Part shown: piece after piece, positions 1-7,639 of the stretch
Position numbering within the stretch: position 1 is the stretch's first letter
Layout of the letters: the number at the start of each line of letters is the position of its first letter
Source: JAYEIA01 sp034659855
GTDB taxonomy: Bacteria; Bacteroidota; Bacteroidia; Bacteroidales; JAADGE01
Direction of reading: 5' to 3'
NCBI GenBank assembly: GCA_034659855.1
Contig: JAYEIA010000272.1
Span: forward strand, 1 to 25,009
Length of the DNA stretch: 25,009 nt
The notes under the pieces: model-generated
Databases searched by the model: none
What the model saw: only the letters and a program-made list of their open reading frames with translations
What the model was told of the DNA's origin: nothing
Position numbers and translations under genes: made by a program

Positions 1-1
1 G

Positions 2-418
2 GCCAATGAACACCGAGACAGGCTGGGTGTTTTCTCTTTCTGGGTTGAGGGAATTCACCACAACCTTATGGTGAAACTCCTGAATGACCACTACGGTGTC
101 CAAGTGAGAGGCGGTTGCTCTTGCGCCGGAACTTATGGGCATTTTATGCTTAAGGTTGATAAAAATAAGTCGCAAAGCATAACCGATAAAATTAACTCCG
201 GAAATTTGGAAGACAAGCCCGGCTGGGTCAGACTGTCAATACACCCTACAATGACAGATGCTGAACTAAAGCTAATATTGAAAGGGATAAGAGAAATTAT
301 TCAAAACATTGATAAATGGCAAAAAGATTATCATTTTGACAAAGAAGCCGGTGAATTTTTTCATGTCGATATTCCTCGCCAAAAATCGGAAGATTTTGAT
401 GAATGGTTTAGGCTATAA
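2..418 (+). CDS. Class V aminotransferase / cysteine desulfurase-like protein, C-terminal part (5' truncated)
   Basis: The reading frame is open from base 2 to the TAA at 416-418, giving about 138 residues of the C-terminal part; the start lies outside the window, and the internal ATG at 68 is not the real start. The segment NDHYGVQVRGGCSCAGTYGH is the C-terminal substrate-site signature of the PLP-dependent class V aminotransferases, in the Bacteroidota subgroup resembling cysteine desulfurase/selenocysteine lyase; the arginine is expected to bind a substrate carboxylate. The PLP lysine lies upstream and is not visible, so the exact reaction (desulfuration or transamination) cannot be decided. 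The remaining tail (WVRLSIHPTMTDAEL...) fits the small C-terminal domain of the fold. The family call is firm and the substrate is unknown. Confidence 0.85.
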   Translation, partial: ANEHRDRLGVFSFWVEGIHHNLMVKLLNDHYGVQVRGGCSCAGTYGHFMLKVDKNKSQSITDKINSGNLEDKPGWVRLSIHPTMTDAELKLILKGIREIIQNIDKWQKDYHFDKEAGEFFHVDIPRQKSEDFDEWFRL

Positions 419-433
419 ACGAAAAATATGGAT

Positions 434-488
434 TAAATTAAATTCCGTAGGAATGACCTGTATTTTCATAGACCATCCCTACGGGATT
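434..488. repeat. Intergenic repeat copy A with hairpin
   Basis: A 23-base stretch starting TAAATTAAATTCCGTAGG recurs almost exactly at 686-709. Here its CCGTAGG can pair with CCTACGG near 475-484 across a ~25-base loop, which makes a weak hairpin. It lies just after the aminotransferase gene and contains no gene. It has no T tract, so it does not look like a classical terminator. Confidence 0.6.
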
Positions 489-513
489 TTCATATTTTGA
501 TGTATCATAAAAT

Positions 514-543
514 CCCCGCATTCCATTTCATTCCATACGGGGC
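514..543. repeat. Inverted-repeat unit, left arm
   Basis: The unit begins CCCCGCATTCC and ends CATACGGGG. It is the approximate reverse complement of 640-670, which begins CCCCGTATG and ends GGAATGCGGGG. Each arm also has short self-complementary ends (CCCCG/CGGGG), so each can fold alone or the two can pair over a ~96-base loop. It is GC-rich compared with the surrounding sequence. Confidence 0.6.
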
Positions 544-639
544 TACCAATAGACCAAGCCTAACGGCTTTTTTAAATTATTTTCACAAAAAAACCTTTTT
601 TTGATATTTTTTAATCGCATAGCAATGACCTGTTGGCAG

Positions 640-670
640 CCCCGTATGTAGCCGTAGGCGGAATGCGGGG
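640..670. repeat. Inverted-repeat unit, right arm
   Basis: This is the partner of 514-543. The outer blocks CCCCGTATG and GGAATGCGGGG match the reverse complement of that unit, while the middle (TAGCCGTAGGC) diverges. Conserved ends with a variable centre suggest a dispersed palindromic element rather than a site-specific operator. Confidence 0.6.
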
Positions 671-685
671 TTTATTGAATGCAAA

Positions 686-709
686 TTAAATTAAATTCCG
701 TAGGAATGA
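686..709. repeat. Intergenic repeat copy B
   Basis: This is the second copy of the stretch at 434-456 (AAATTCCGTAGGAATGA core), in the same orientation. The two copies bracket the inverted pair at 514-670, so the block 434-709 has a symmetrical layout of direct repeat, arm, arm, direct repeat. Confidence 0.6.
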
Positions 710-865
710 TCATTTCGAATCGTATGCTTACGGTTGAGCTGTTCAGGGCAGTACAAAACCTCATATTTTCATTTGCGACTAACGATAAAGCACTCTATCA
801 AGAATTTAAAAAATATAAAGTAAATCATACTGAACAATTTGTTAATAATTAATACGGGCAATATC

Positions 866-894
866 TTGCTGTTCCGTTTTTTTTAATAATTTTG
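866..894 (+). promoter_or_regulatory. Probable ftsK promoter (Bacteroidota type)
   Basis: TAATTTTG at 887-894 matches the Bacteroidota -7 consensus TAnnTTTG exactly. A TTG at 866-868 lies 18 bases upstream and can serve as the -33 element. The expected transcription start is close to 900, about 20 bases before the ftsK ATG at 921. The call rests on a consensus match only. Confidence 0.6.
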
Positions 895-920
895 TACCAT
901 TGTAGCTAAATACCCCATTA

Positions 921-3467
921 ATGGCAAAGAAAAGAAAAACCCGAGGCAGGAAAAAGAAACCTGATCCGATTGACGTACAGATAGTAGATTTTTTTCAATC
1001 ACCTAAAACCAGAATGTTTTTAGCCATCAGCTTTTTGTTATTGGCCATAGCATTTTTGATTTCTTACATTTCATTTTTAAATACATGGAAACTGGATCAA
1101 TCGGTGTTGGACAAAGGCGTGTTCGAATATATTTTTGACACGGAAATAGAAGTTCAAAATGCCGTAGGAAAATTGGGGCTTGCCCTCTCTCATCTCTTTG
1201 TTTACAACATGTTTGGAATACCGGCTGTGAGTTTTACGCTTTTATTTTTAGTTTTTACACTTCGGCTTATCGGTGTAGAGAGAATTTCGTACAGCAAAAT
1301 CATAAGTAATATATTGTTCTACACCTTGTGGCTTTCAATTACCTTAGCCTTTTTTGAGGAATCAGGAAATCATTTGCTCGGCGGCAAATTGGGTAATACT
1401 ATCGGTATATGGATGATTTCGGTATTCGGAAAAATTCTTACGGGCTTTATATTAGTCTCCTCATTAGTGATGTTTTTGTTTTATACCAGTAAACGATTTG
1501 AAGGTTTTGCCCGTTCCCTCTTTTCATCGGCTGTAGCCAAAACGCGCGATCTTTCAGAGAGCAAACTGTCTGCACAAAAAACGAATGACCTCAATGCCGA
1601 ATACGATAAAGAATCTCCGTTTAAAAGTAAGCCTGCGGATGGCCAAGATACAAATGAGTCAGGCAGCAGTGAAACAAAACAAACAGAAAAAATCAACTAT
1701 AAATTAGATGACGGCGGCCAAAAGTTGGATGATGATTTTGAAGTCCATAACACGATTTCCGATGAAGAAGAGGAAGAAGAAGATATTAATCAAAACGGCT
1801 TCACACCGAAACAAGAAAACTTACATTCAGAACAAGATCAGAGTTCAATGAAAACGAAATACACATTGAATTCAAAAGAAGACCTGTACGGCACCATCAA
1901 ATTGGACGTCAACTCCAATGAGGAAGTTCTTGCCGAAAGTATAAACAACAAACCTCAGATAAACTTTGATCCCAAATTAGATTTATCCAACTACAACATT
2001 CCGGATATTAATCTCCTGGAAAACCGATCACAAAAATTTGAGATAAACAATGACGAGCTAATTCGTAATAAAAAGAAAATTATAACGGCTCTTAAGAACT
2101 TCAACATTGAAATCACTAAGATTAAAGCAACCGTTGGCCCTACCATTACCCTATATGAAATAGTGCCTAAAGCCGGCGTTCGTATTTCAAAAATTAAAAA
2201 TTTGGAAGATGATATCGCTCTCAATCTTGCCGCTCTGGGTATTCGTATTATTGCCCCAATGCCCGGACGAGGAACAATAGGTATAGAGGTGCCGAATGAA
2301 AATCCGCAAATTGTATCCTTGCGATCAGTCATTCGCTCCAAAAAATTTCAAGATTCGAGTATGGAATTGCCCATTGCTTTGGGTAAAACCATTTCTAATG
2401 AGGCCTATGTCTTTGATTTGGCAAAAATGCCGCACTTACTTGTCGCCGGTGCTACCGGCCAAGGTAAATCAGTGGGACTTAATGTTATCATGAGCTCAAT
2501 TCTTTACAAAAAACATCCGGCAGAGGTAAAATTTGTACTGGTTGACCCCAAGAAAGTAGAAATGACTCAGTTTGAGCGCATCAACAAACATTTTCTGGCC
2601 ACATTGCCCAATAACGACTCAGACGAGCTCATTGTTACCGACAATAAAAAAGTATTAGAAACAGTTACCTCACTAAATGCCGAAATGGATAACAGGTATC
2701 AAATATTAAAAAAGGCCAAAACAAGAAATATCAAGGAGTATAATGCAAAATTCGTCAACAGAAAACTGAATCCTGAAAAAGGACACCGATTTTTACCCTA
2801 TATTGTTCTTATTATTGATGAGTTTGCCGACTTAATAATGACTGCCGGAAAAGAAATAGAGCAGCCCATTGCCCGATTGGCTCAATTGGCTCGTGCCATC
2901 GGAATTCATTTGGTAGTTGCCACTCAGCGCCCATCTACAAATATCATTACGGGAGCCATAAAGGCTAATTTCCCGGGTCGTGTGGCCTTTAAGGTTGCCT
3001 CTATGATTGACTCCAGGACAATTATAGATTCTCCCGGTGCTAACCGATTGGTTGGCCGAGGAGATATGCTCATTACTAAAGGAAACGACCTTATTCGACT
3101 GCAATGTGCTTTTGTGGATACGCCGGAATTGGATAACATTACAGAATATATTGAATCGCAACAGGGCTATCCCATGCCATACCTACTTCCCGAGGTGGAA
3201 AGCGAAGAAGATACAGCTCCCGGCGAGGTGGATTTGGCCGACAGGGATGAGCTGTTTGAAGATGCAGCACGTATCATTGTCATGAACCGGCAAGGTTCGA
3301 CGTCGCTAATTCAACGCAAAATGGCCATTGGATATAACCGTGCCGGAAGAATTGTTGACCAGCTGGAGAAAGCCGGAATTGTGGGGCCGGCAAGAGGAAG
3401 TAAACCAAGGCATGTCCAAATTCAAGATGAATATTCGCTGGAGCAATTGTTTGACTCTCTCCCTTAA
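921..3467 (+). CDS. ftsK: DNA translocase FtsK
   Basis: A membrane-anchored hexameric ATPase that pumps chromosome-terminus DNA through the division septum and acts with XerCD on dimers. The 848 residues show a basic N-terminus and four hydrophobic spans (about 33-53, 88-117, 126-145 and 160-188). An acidic, low-complexity linker follows (about 205-330, including a run of six Glu), then the alpha/beta and RecA-like motor domains. Walker A is GATGQGKS at 510-517; the Walker B acids are D633-E634 in IIDEFADL. The C-terminal ~65 residues form the winged-helix gamma domain expected to read orienting DNA sequences. Length and order are normal for Bacteroidota FtsK. A consensus promoter lies 27 bases upstream, and a LolA-like gene follows 210 bases downstream, a common pairing in this phylum as far as I recall. 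No disruption is seen. Confidence 0.97.
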   Translation: MAKKRKTRGRKKKPDPIDVQIVDFFQSPKTRMFLAISFLLLAIAFLISYISFLNTWKLDQSVLDKGVFEYIFDTEIEVQNAVGKLGLALSHLFVYNMFGIPAVSFTLLFLVFTLRLIGVERISYSKIISNILFYTLWLSITLAFFEESGNHLLGGKLGNTIGIWMISVFGKILTGFILVSSLVMFLFYTSKRFEGFARSLFSSAVAKTRDLSESKLSAQKTNDLNAEYDKESPFKSKPADGQDTNESGSSETKQTEKINYKLDDGGQKLDDDFEVHNTISDEEEEEEDINQNGFTPKQENLHSEQDQSSMKTKYTLNSKEDLYGTIKLDVNSNEEVLAESINNKPQINFDPKLDLSNYNIPDINLLENRSQKFEINNDELIRNKKKIITALKNFNIEITKIKATVGPTITLYEIVPKAGVRISKIKNLEDDIALNLAALGIRIIAPMPGRGTIGIEVPNENPQIVSLRSVIRSKKFQDSSMELPIALGKTISNEAYVFDLAKMPHLLVAGATGQGKSVGLNVIMSSILYKKHPAEVKFVLVDPKKVEMTQFERINKHFLATLPNNDSDELIVTDNKKVLETVTSLNAEMDNRYQILKKAKTRNIKEYNAKFVNRKLNPEKGHRFLPYIVLIIDEFADLIMTAGKEIEQPIARLAQLARAIGIHLVVATQRPSTNIITGAIKANFPGRVAFKVASMIDSRTIIDSPGANRLVGRGDMLITKGNDLIRLQCAFVDTPELDNITEYIESQQGYPMPYLLPEVESEEDTAPGEVDLADRDELFEDAARIIVMNRQGSTSLIQRKMAIGYNRAGRIVDQLEKAGIVGPARGSKPRHVQIQDEYSLEQLFDSLP

Positions 3468-3469
3468 TT

Positions 3470-3564
3470 ATACTTTAAATGATTTAATGATTTAATGATA
3501 CAATACCTTGCTATTCAACAAGTACACTCTTTGTAAAAGTCAAATTATTAACCGTTTAAAGTAT
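3470..3564. repeat. 103-bp-family element, copy 1 (95 bp, internally shortened)
   Basis: It begins ATACTTTAAATG three bases after the ftsK stop codon and ends ACCGTTTAAAGTAT, so the ends are inverted repeats of about 15 bases. The interior matches the copies at 7134, 7521 and 20556 closely but lacks about 8 bases in the AT-rich left half. It carries the TACACTC variant shared with the 20556 copy. It has no coding capacity and looks like a small non-autonomous (MITE-like) element. Confidence 0.85.
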
Positions 3565-3677
3565 ATACATAAATAATAGATTTTTAGGAATTCTGTTTTC
3601 TCAAATTTTGAAAACTATCAGGTCATGCATTACAATAACATCAAATGATCATCGTTTTTAAGCTAAACACAATTTTC

Positions 3678-4346
3678 ATGATACGAACACAATCCGTCTT
3701 TATTTTTCTTTTTACCTTAACTATCGGCTTTAATTCATTGGCTCAAAACAATGTAAAAGATCCGAAGGCTAAAGCAATTCTCGACAAACTTTCAGAACAA
3801 ACAGAAGGATTTAAAAGTATTCAATTAAAATTTGATTATAAAATAATAAATAATCAAACCAAGCAAGAAAAAAGCTATAAAGGCTATACTTTTATGCAAA
3901 AGGACCGTTATAAAATAATTATTCCCACTGTAGAAATCATTTCTGACGGTGAAAGCATGTGGACATACCAGAAAGAAATCGGCGAAGTAAGCATTGATTA
4001 TATCAGGCCGGAAGAGGACAATATTTTTAATCCGGCAAAACTATTCACCATTTATAAACGCGGGTATAAATACAAGTTAATCGGCTCATACAAGCGAAAA
4101 GCCATGAATATCTCAATTATTGATTTATTCCCCGAATCACCGGATAAAAAAAGTTTCACCAGAGTTCGTATTGAAATTGATACCGAGAAAAACAGAATAG
4201 TATCACTCACCACTTTCGGAAAAGACGGAATAGACTATGTGATTGAAATACAAAATACAAAGCCGAATATTAAAATTCCGGAAGGGTTTTTTACTTTCAA
4301 AAAAGAAAAATATCCGAAAGATATTGAAATAATTGATCTGCGATAG
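3678..4346 (+). CDS. lolA: LolA-like outer-membrane lipoprotein carrier protein
   Basis: A periplasmic chaperone that would carry lipoproteins from the inner-membrane LolCDE complex to the outer membrane. An in-frame ATG exists at 3645, but the ATG at 3678 gives a textbook signal peptide (MIRTQSVFIFLFTLTIGFNSLAQ, with cleavage after the Ala-Gln region), so I place the start there (222 residues). The mature protein has the LolA-type layout of an N-terminal amphipathic helix (AKAILDKLSEQTEGFKSIQ), then alternating beta strands, and a late segment (VRIEIDTEKNRIVSLTTFGKDG) typical of LolA/DUF4292-like folds. It lies downstream of ftsK, is separated from it by a repeat element, and meets trmN6 tail to tail 3 bases apart. 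The fold family is likely; true LolA function rather than a related carrier is inferred. Confidence 0.82.
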   Translation: MIRTQSVFIFLFTLTIGFNSLAQNNVKDPKAKAILDKLSEQTEGFKSIQLKFDYKIINNQTKQEKSYKGYTFMQKDRYKIIIPTVEIISDGESMWTYQKEIGEVSIDYIRPEEDNIFNPAKLFTIYKRGYKYKLIGSYKRKAMNISIIDLFPESPDKKSFTRVRIEIDTEKNRIVSLTTFGKDGIDYVIEIQNTKPNIKIPEGFFTFKKEKYPKDIEIIDLR

Positions 4347-4349
4347 CCC

Positions 4350-5066
4350 TCACATATTCATATAAAAATCTTGAGTTAATTCAACATACTCCGGTGAATA
4401 GATATGACGCCCGCCGGATTCTATGACAATCGTTTTTTCTTCAAGAATTTCCTTTGTCAGAGTATAGGTCAGCATAACTCGTTTGGGCGGCTTACCGGGT
4501 GTAGGTTTTACTTGCCAAAACCTCTTGAGATGCAGCTTGCTTTTTAGACAAAATCGATTGAACTGTTCCAAATGATCGGACGGCAAAATAACCGACAAAT
4601 GCCCGGTTTCCGGCATTAGTTTTACGGCTCCTAAAATAAGGGCTTCATATGAAAGAGATGCATTATGGCGAGCCAAAAGTCTGGATTGCCCCTTTGGAGG
4701 ATTTGAACTGTTAAAATAGGGAGGATTAGAGACTATACAGTCAAATTGTTCAAGGGTTTGGGCAGCAAATTCAGTAAAATCGGTCAATACCGGTGATATT
4801 CCGACGCCAATCTCATTTCTGCAAAAATTGTCCTTCATTTGCTCAAAGGCTTGCTTATCTTTTTCAACAGCCACAATTTCGGCCAACTGGTTTCTCTGTG
4901 CTGCCATTAAGGCAATAAGGCCGGTTCCGGCACCGACATCTAAAATTCGCTCAGCTCGAGAAAAATCTGTAAATGCACCCAAAAGCACCCCGTCGGTGCC
5001 CACTTTCATGGCCGTTTTTTCCTGCTTTATTCTAAATTGTTTGAACTGAAAATAGTTGTTGGACAT
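4350..5066 (-). CDS. trmN6: tRNA1(Val) (adenine(37)-N6)-methyltransferase
   Basis: A SAM-dependent enzyme that methylates N6 of A37, next to the anticodon of tRNA-Val(UAC). The 238 residues begin with the family-specific FRIKQEKTAMKVGTDGVLLG (11-30). The SAM-binding loop DVGAGTG (43-49) and the base-flipping catalytic motif NPPY (114-117, within SNPPYF) follow; Asn-Pro-Pro-Tyr is the mark of N6-adenine methyltransferases. Length and motif order match YfiC/TrmN6. The gene converges on the LolA-like gene and lies downstream of dnaB on the same strand, but the 376-base gap makes a shared transcript uncertain. Its presumed substrate, a tRNA-Val(UAC) carrying A37, is encoded at 13942-14016. Confidence 0.9.
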   Translation of the reverse strand: MSNNYFQFKQFRIKQEKTAMKVGTDGVLLGAFTDFSRAERILDVGAGTGLIALMAAQRNQLAEIVAVEKDKQAFEQMKDNFCRNEIGVGISPVLTDFTEFAAQTLEQFDCIVSNPPYFNSSNPPKGQSRLLARHNASLSYEALILGAVKLMPETGHLSVILPSDHLEQFNRFCLKSKLHLKRFWQVKPTPGKPPKRVMLTYTLTKEILEEKTIVIESGGRHIYSPEYVELTQDFYMNM

Positions 5067-5442
5067 TCATGAATTCAGTTTAAAAAGTTATAAAGTTGAA
5101 AGTTTATCAAGTTATAAAGTTGAGTGTACTCCGAAAAGTCTTTTTTGACAAGATTAACAAGATTTACATGTTTTTAAAGTCCTTATTATTAACACAATAC
5201 TATTTTCGTAATTACAATATTTTCCAAAAATGGTATTTTCGAAGTGGACTCAAAGTTAAAAGTTTATACTGTTTAAGTGCTATAAATAAGAGTTTTAAGT
5301 TAATTGTAAAAACAACGGCTATAGTTTAGAATAGAGGTGTTATTTTGAATATGATGATTATAATAAACGTCTTATGTAAATGCTGTAATCTTAATTTGGA
5401 ATTTAACACAGTATCTAAATTGAGCGATGTAGCGAAAAAAAA
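5067..5442. other. Non-coding spacer between trmN6 and dnaB
   Basis: A 376-base AT-rich spacer with no credible gene. A 15-base direct repeat, AAGTTATAAAGTTGA, occurs at 5085-5099 and 5109-5123 (period 24), and variants of AAGTT recur nearby. Similar AAAGTT-type text lies upstream of dnaB (about 6995-7030). I see no hairpin followed by a T tract on either strand. Confidence 0.6.
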
Positions 5443-6957
5443 TTAAAAGGGTGCATCTTCCATGCCGCCGGGAAATCCATGACTCGGATCGAAATCGTCG
5501 TCGTCATCATCATTCATTTTTGACTGTATGGTAAACTCACTCCCGTCACCATCCATGGGCATGAGTTCAGAACTGTCAGAATCCTGAAAGCGTGCAAATT
5601 GCTCTACAAAACGGAGTTGCACATCAGTAACCGGACCGTTTCTGTGCTTAGCAATAATGAGCTCGGCCAAGCCTTTGGTTGAATTGCCCTCATGGTCTTC
5701 AAGCATACCCATTTTTTCGGGACGATGAATAAACATCACAATATCGGCATCCTGCTCTATGGCTCCGGACTCACGTAAATCGGACAGTTGCGGACGTTTT
5801 TCTCCGGAACGCATTTCAACCGAACGGTTGAGCTGAGAAAGTGCTATTATCGGAATATTCAATTCTTTGGCCACGGCTTTCAATCCACGCGATATTGTAC
5901 TTACCTCCTGTTCTCTGTTTCCTTTGGTTTCCGGCGGGCCGGTCATCAACTGAAGGTAGTCAATAACTATTAAATCTAAATCATGCTGAGCGGTCAGTTT
6001 TCGGCATTTTGACCGGAGCTCAAACAGCGTAATTGCCGGTGTGTCGTCAATAAAAATTGCGGCTTCCGAAAGTCTCGATAAATTTGTATCTAACTGCTCC
6101 CATTCTTTATCGCTTAATTTTCCGCTTCGGATTTTATTTCCGTCCAATTCGGTTTCTGAAGAGATTAAACGATTGACCAACTGTATCGAAGACATCTCCA
6201 AAGAGAAAAAAGCAACATTTTGTTTATGCTCAACAGCCATATTTCTGGCCATAGATAGTACAAAGGCCGTTTTACCCATGGACGGACGAGCGGCTATAAT
6301 CACCAAATCGGAGGGTTGCCATCCCGAAGTTATTCTGTCCAAACTTGTAAAACCGCTCGGAGAACCACTCAAGCTGTCCTCTCTGTTATATCTCTCCTCC
6401 AATTCATCCAGTGCTTTTGACATCACGGCATCTATCCGTTCCGTGGATTTCTTGACACTTCCCAAGGCTAAATCAAAGACTTCTTGTTGTGAAAATTCCA
6501 ATAAATCATTGACATCAGAACTCTCATCGTAGGCTTTTCTCTGAATTTCGGAACTCAACACAATCAACTGACGTTGGATGTGTTTTTCGGCTATTATCTT
6601 TGAGTGATAATCAATATGAGCCCCGCTTCCCACACGAGAAGTTAAACTAACCACATAACCCGGACCGCCGACAGCCTCCAAATCATCATTTTTTTTGAGC
6701 TTCTCAATGACGGTATGATAGTCAATGGGTTTTTGCTCAATGGAAAGGTCTGAAATGGCCTGAAATATTTTTCCGTTTGCCGGTGCATAAAAACTTTCTG
6801 CCGTCAGCAAATCCATTACATTTATTTCCACACCTTTTTCAAGCATGATAGCTCCCAAAACATCTTTCTCAATTTCGACAGCCTGTGGCGGTAATTTTCC
6901 TATTTCACCATCAACAGAAATTTCATTCTTCTTTTTATAGGAGGTCTTTTTTGCCAT
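5443..6957 (-). CDS. dnaB: Replicative DNA helicase DnaB
   Basis: The hexameric 5'-3' helicase that unwinds DNA at the replication fork and contacts primase. The 504 residues contain the N-terminal helical domain (about 22-125; LPPQAVEIEKDVLGAIML is the usual opening), a linker helix, and the RecA-like C-terminal domain from about 195. Walker A is ARPSMGKT (223-230) and Walker B is the DYLQLM region (333-338). The downstream LSQLNRSVE and the DLRESGAIEQDAD arginine-finger segment are intact. No intein interrupts the motifs. The last ~30 residues are an acidic low-complexity tail (a run of Asp, then a Gly/Pro-rich end), as is common in Bacteroidota DnaB. The 5' side is a long repeat-containing spacer and no good consensus promoter was found there. 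Confidence 0.97.
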   Translation of the reverse strand: MAKKTSYKKKNEISVDGEIGKLPPQAVEIEKDVLGAIMLEKGVEINVMDLLTAESFYAPANGKIFQAISDLSIEQKPIDYHTVIEKLKKNDDLEAVGGPGYVVSLTSRVGSGAHIDYHSKIIAEKHIQRQLIVLSSEIQRKAYDESSDVNDLLEFSQQEVFDLALGSVKKSTERIDAVMSKALDELEERYNREDSLSGSPSGFTSLDRITSGWQPSDLVIIAARPSMGKTAFVLSMARNMAVEHKQNVAFFSLEMSSIQLVNRLISSETELDGNKIRSGKLSDKEWEQLDTNLSRLSEAAIFIDDTPAITLFELRSKCRKLTAQHDLDLIVIDYLQLMTGPPETKGNREQEVSTISRGLKAVAKELNIPIIALSQLNRSVEMRSGEKRPQLSDLRESGAIEQDADIVMFIHRPEKMGMLEDHEGNSTKGLAELIIAKHRNGPVTDVQLRFVEQFARFQDSDSSELMPMDGDGSEFTIQSKMNDDDDDDFDPSHGFPGGMEDAPF

Positions 6958-7133
6958 AATTTATGTTCTTCTATACTTTAATTGAGTGTAGTTTAAAACG
7001 GTTAAAAGTTGAAAGTTTGTAAAGTTAATTATCTGATATTTAGTAAATTATGCAGAATTGCTATATCTTAATAACTGTTTAAATATTAGACAAATAACAC
7101 TTTTTACTTTAAAACTTTATAACTTTTATACTG

Positions 7134-7236
7134 AACTCTTAAATGGTTTAATTACTTAATGATATAATGATACAATGCCTTGCTATTCGACAAATATACG
7201 CTTTGTAAAAGTCAAATTATTAACGGTTTAAAGCAT
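7134..7236. repeat. 103-bp-family element, copy 2
   Basis: A full-length but more diverged copy, with ends AACTCTTAAATGG and ACGGTTTAAAGCAT. It carries the TATACGC variant, shared with the copy at 7521. It lies in the dnaB upstream spacer. The short open frame starting at 7180 within it is the repeat itself and recurs in other copies, so it is not taken as a gene. Confidence 0.85.
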
Positions 7237-7520
7237 ATAATAAGTGTAATATCCCATTTACAAAGAAAAGGCACAAGCGAATTTCTCACACAAATAATCA
7301 AGGGTACGCTTCAAACAGAGAACAAAATTACAAATATTATCCGATCAAATTCAAATTTACAACGACAAATCTCAACAAGTTTTATTTAGTTATTAACAAT
7401 CAGCAGATTAAATTTGCATGAATTGTTTAAAATTGAATCGGCATTGCCGGAAAGTAGCGGATGCCTACTCTTTCGGGTTGGTTAAATCTCGAAAGTTTAG
7501 GAAAACTATCAAGCGGAGGT
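7237..7520. other. Unassigned spacer between two direct repeat copies
   Basis: These 284 bases lie between two same-orientation copies of the 103-bp element. No credible gene was found. A GC-richer patch at about 7438-7486 contains GGCATTGCC, plus an imperfect inverted pair CCGGAAAGTAG / CTACTCTTTCGG around a six-base loop, which could fold as RNA. There is no T tract after it. It might be a remnant of a gene or a small RNA; nothing in the sequence decides. Confidence 0.4.
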
Positions 7521-7623
7521 ATGCTTTAAATGGTTTAATTATTTAATGATATAATGATACAATACCTTGCTATTCAACAAATATACGCTTTGTAAAAGTC
7601 AAATTATTAACCGTTTAAAGTAT
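7521..7623. repeat. 103-bp-family element, copy 3
   Basis: A full copy with ends ATGCTTTAAATGG and ACCGTTTAAAGTAT. By eye it differs from the copy at 20556 at only four positions in 103. It ends 16 bases before the stop codon of the restriction/methylase gene at 7640, so it occupies that gene's 3' flank. Confidence 0.88.
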
Positions 7624-7639
7624 ATATTACCCACATTTT

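Noticed and set aside
5096..5329. Open frame of 77 codons between trmN6 and dnaB
   Set aside because: Low-complexity AT-rich translation rich in Lys, Phe, Tyr and Leu, built partly from a direct repeat; no start signal or family likeness.
6041..6532. Open frame of about 163 codons on the plus strand inside dnaB
   Set aside because: It is antisense to the conserved DnaB motor domain; no family features.
7180..7389. Short open frame beginning MLFDKYTLCKSQIIN, also seen at 7567
   Set aside because: The shared N-terminus comes from the 103-bp repeat element; the sequences after it do not match each other, so it is repeat-derived, not a conserved small protein.
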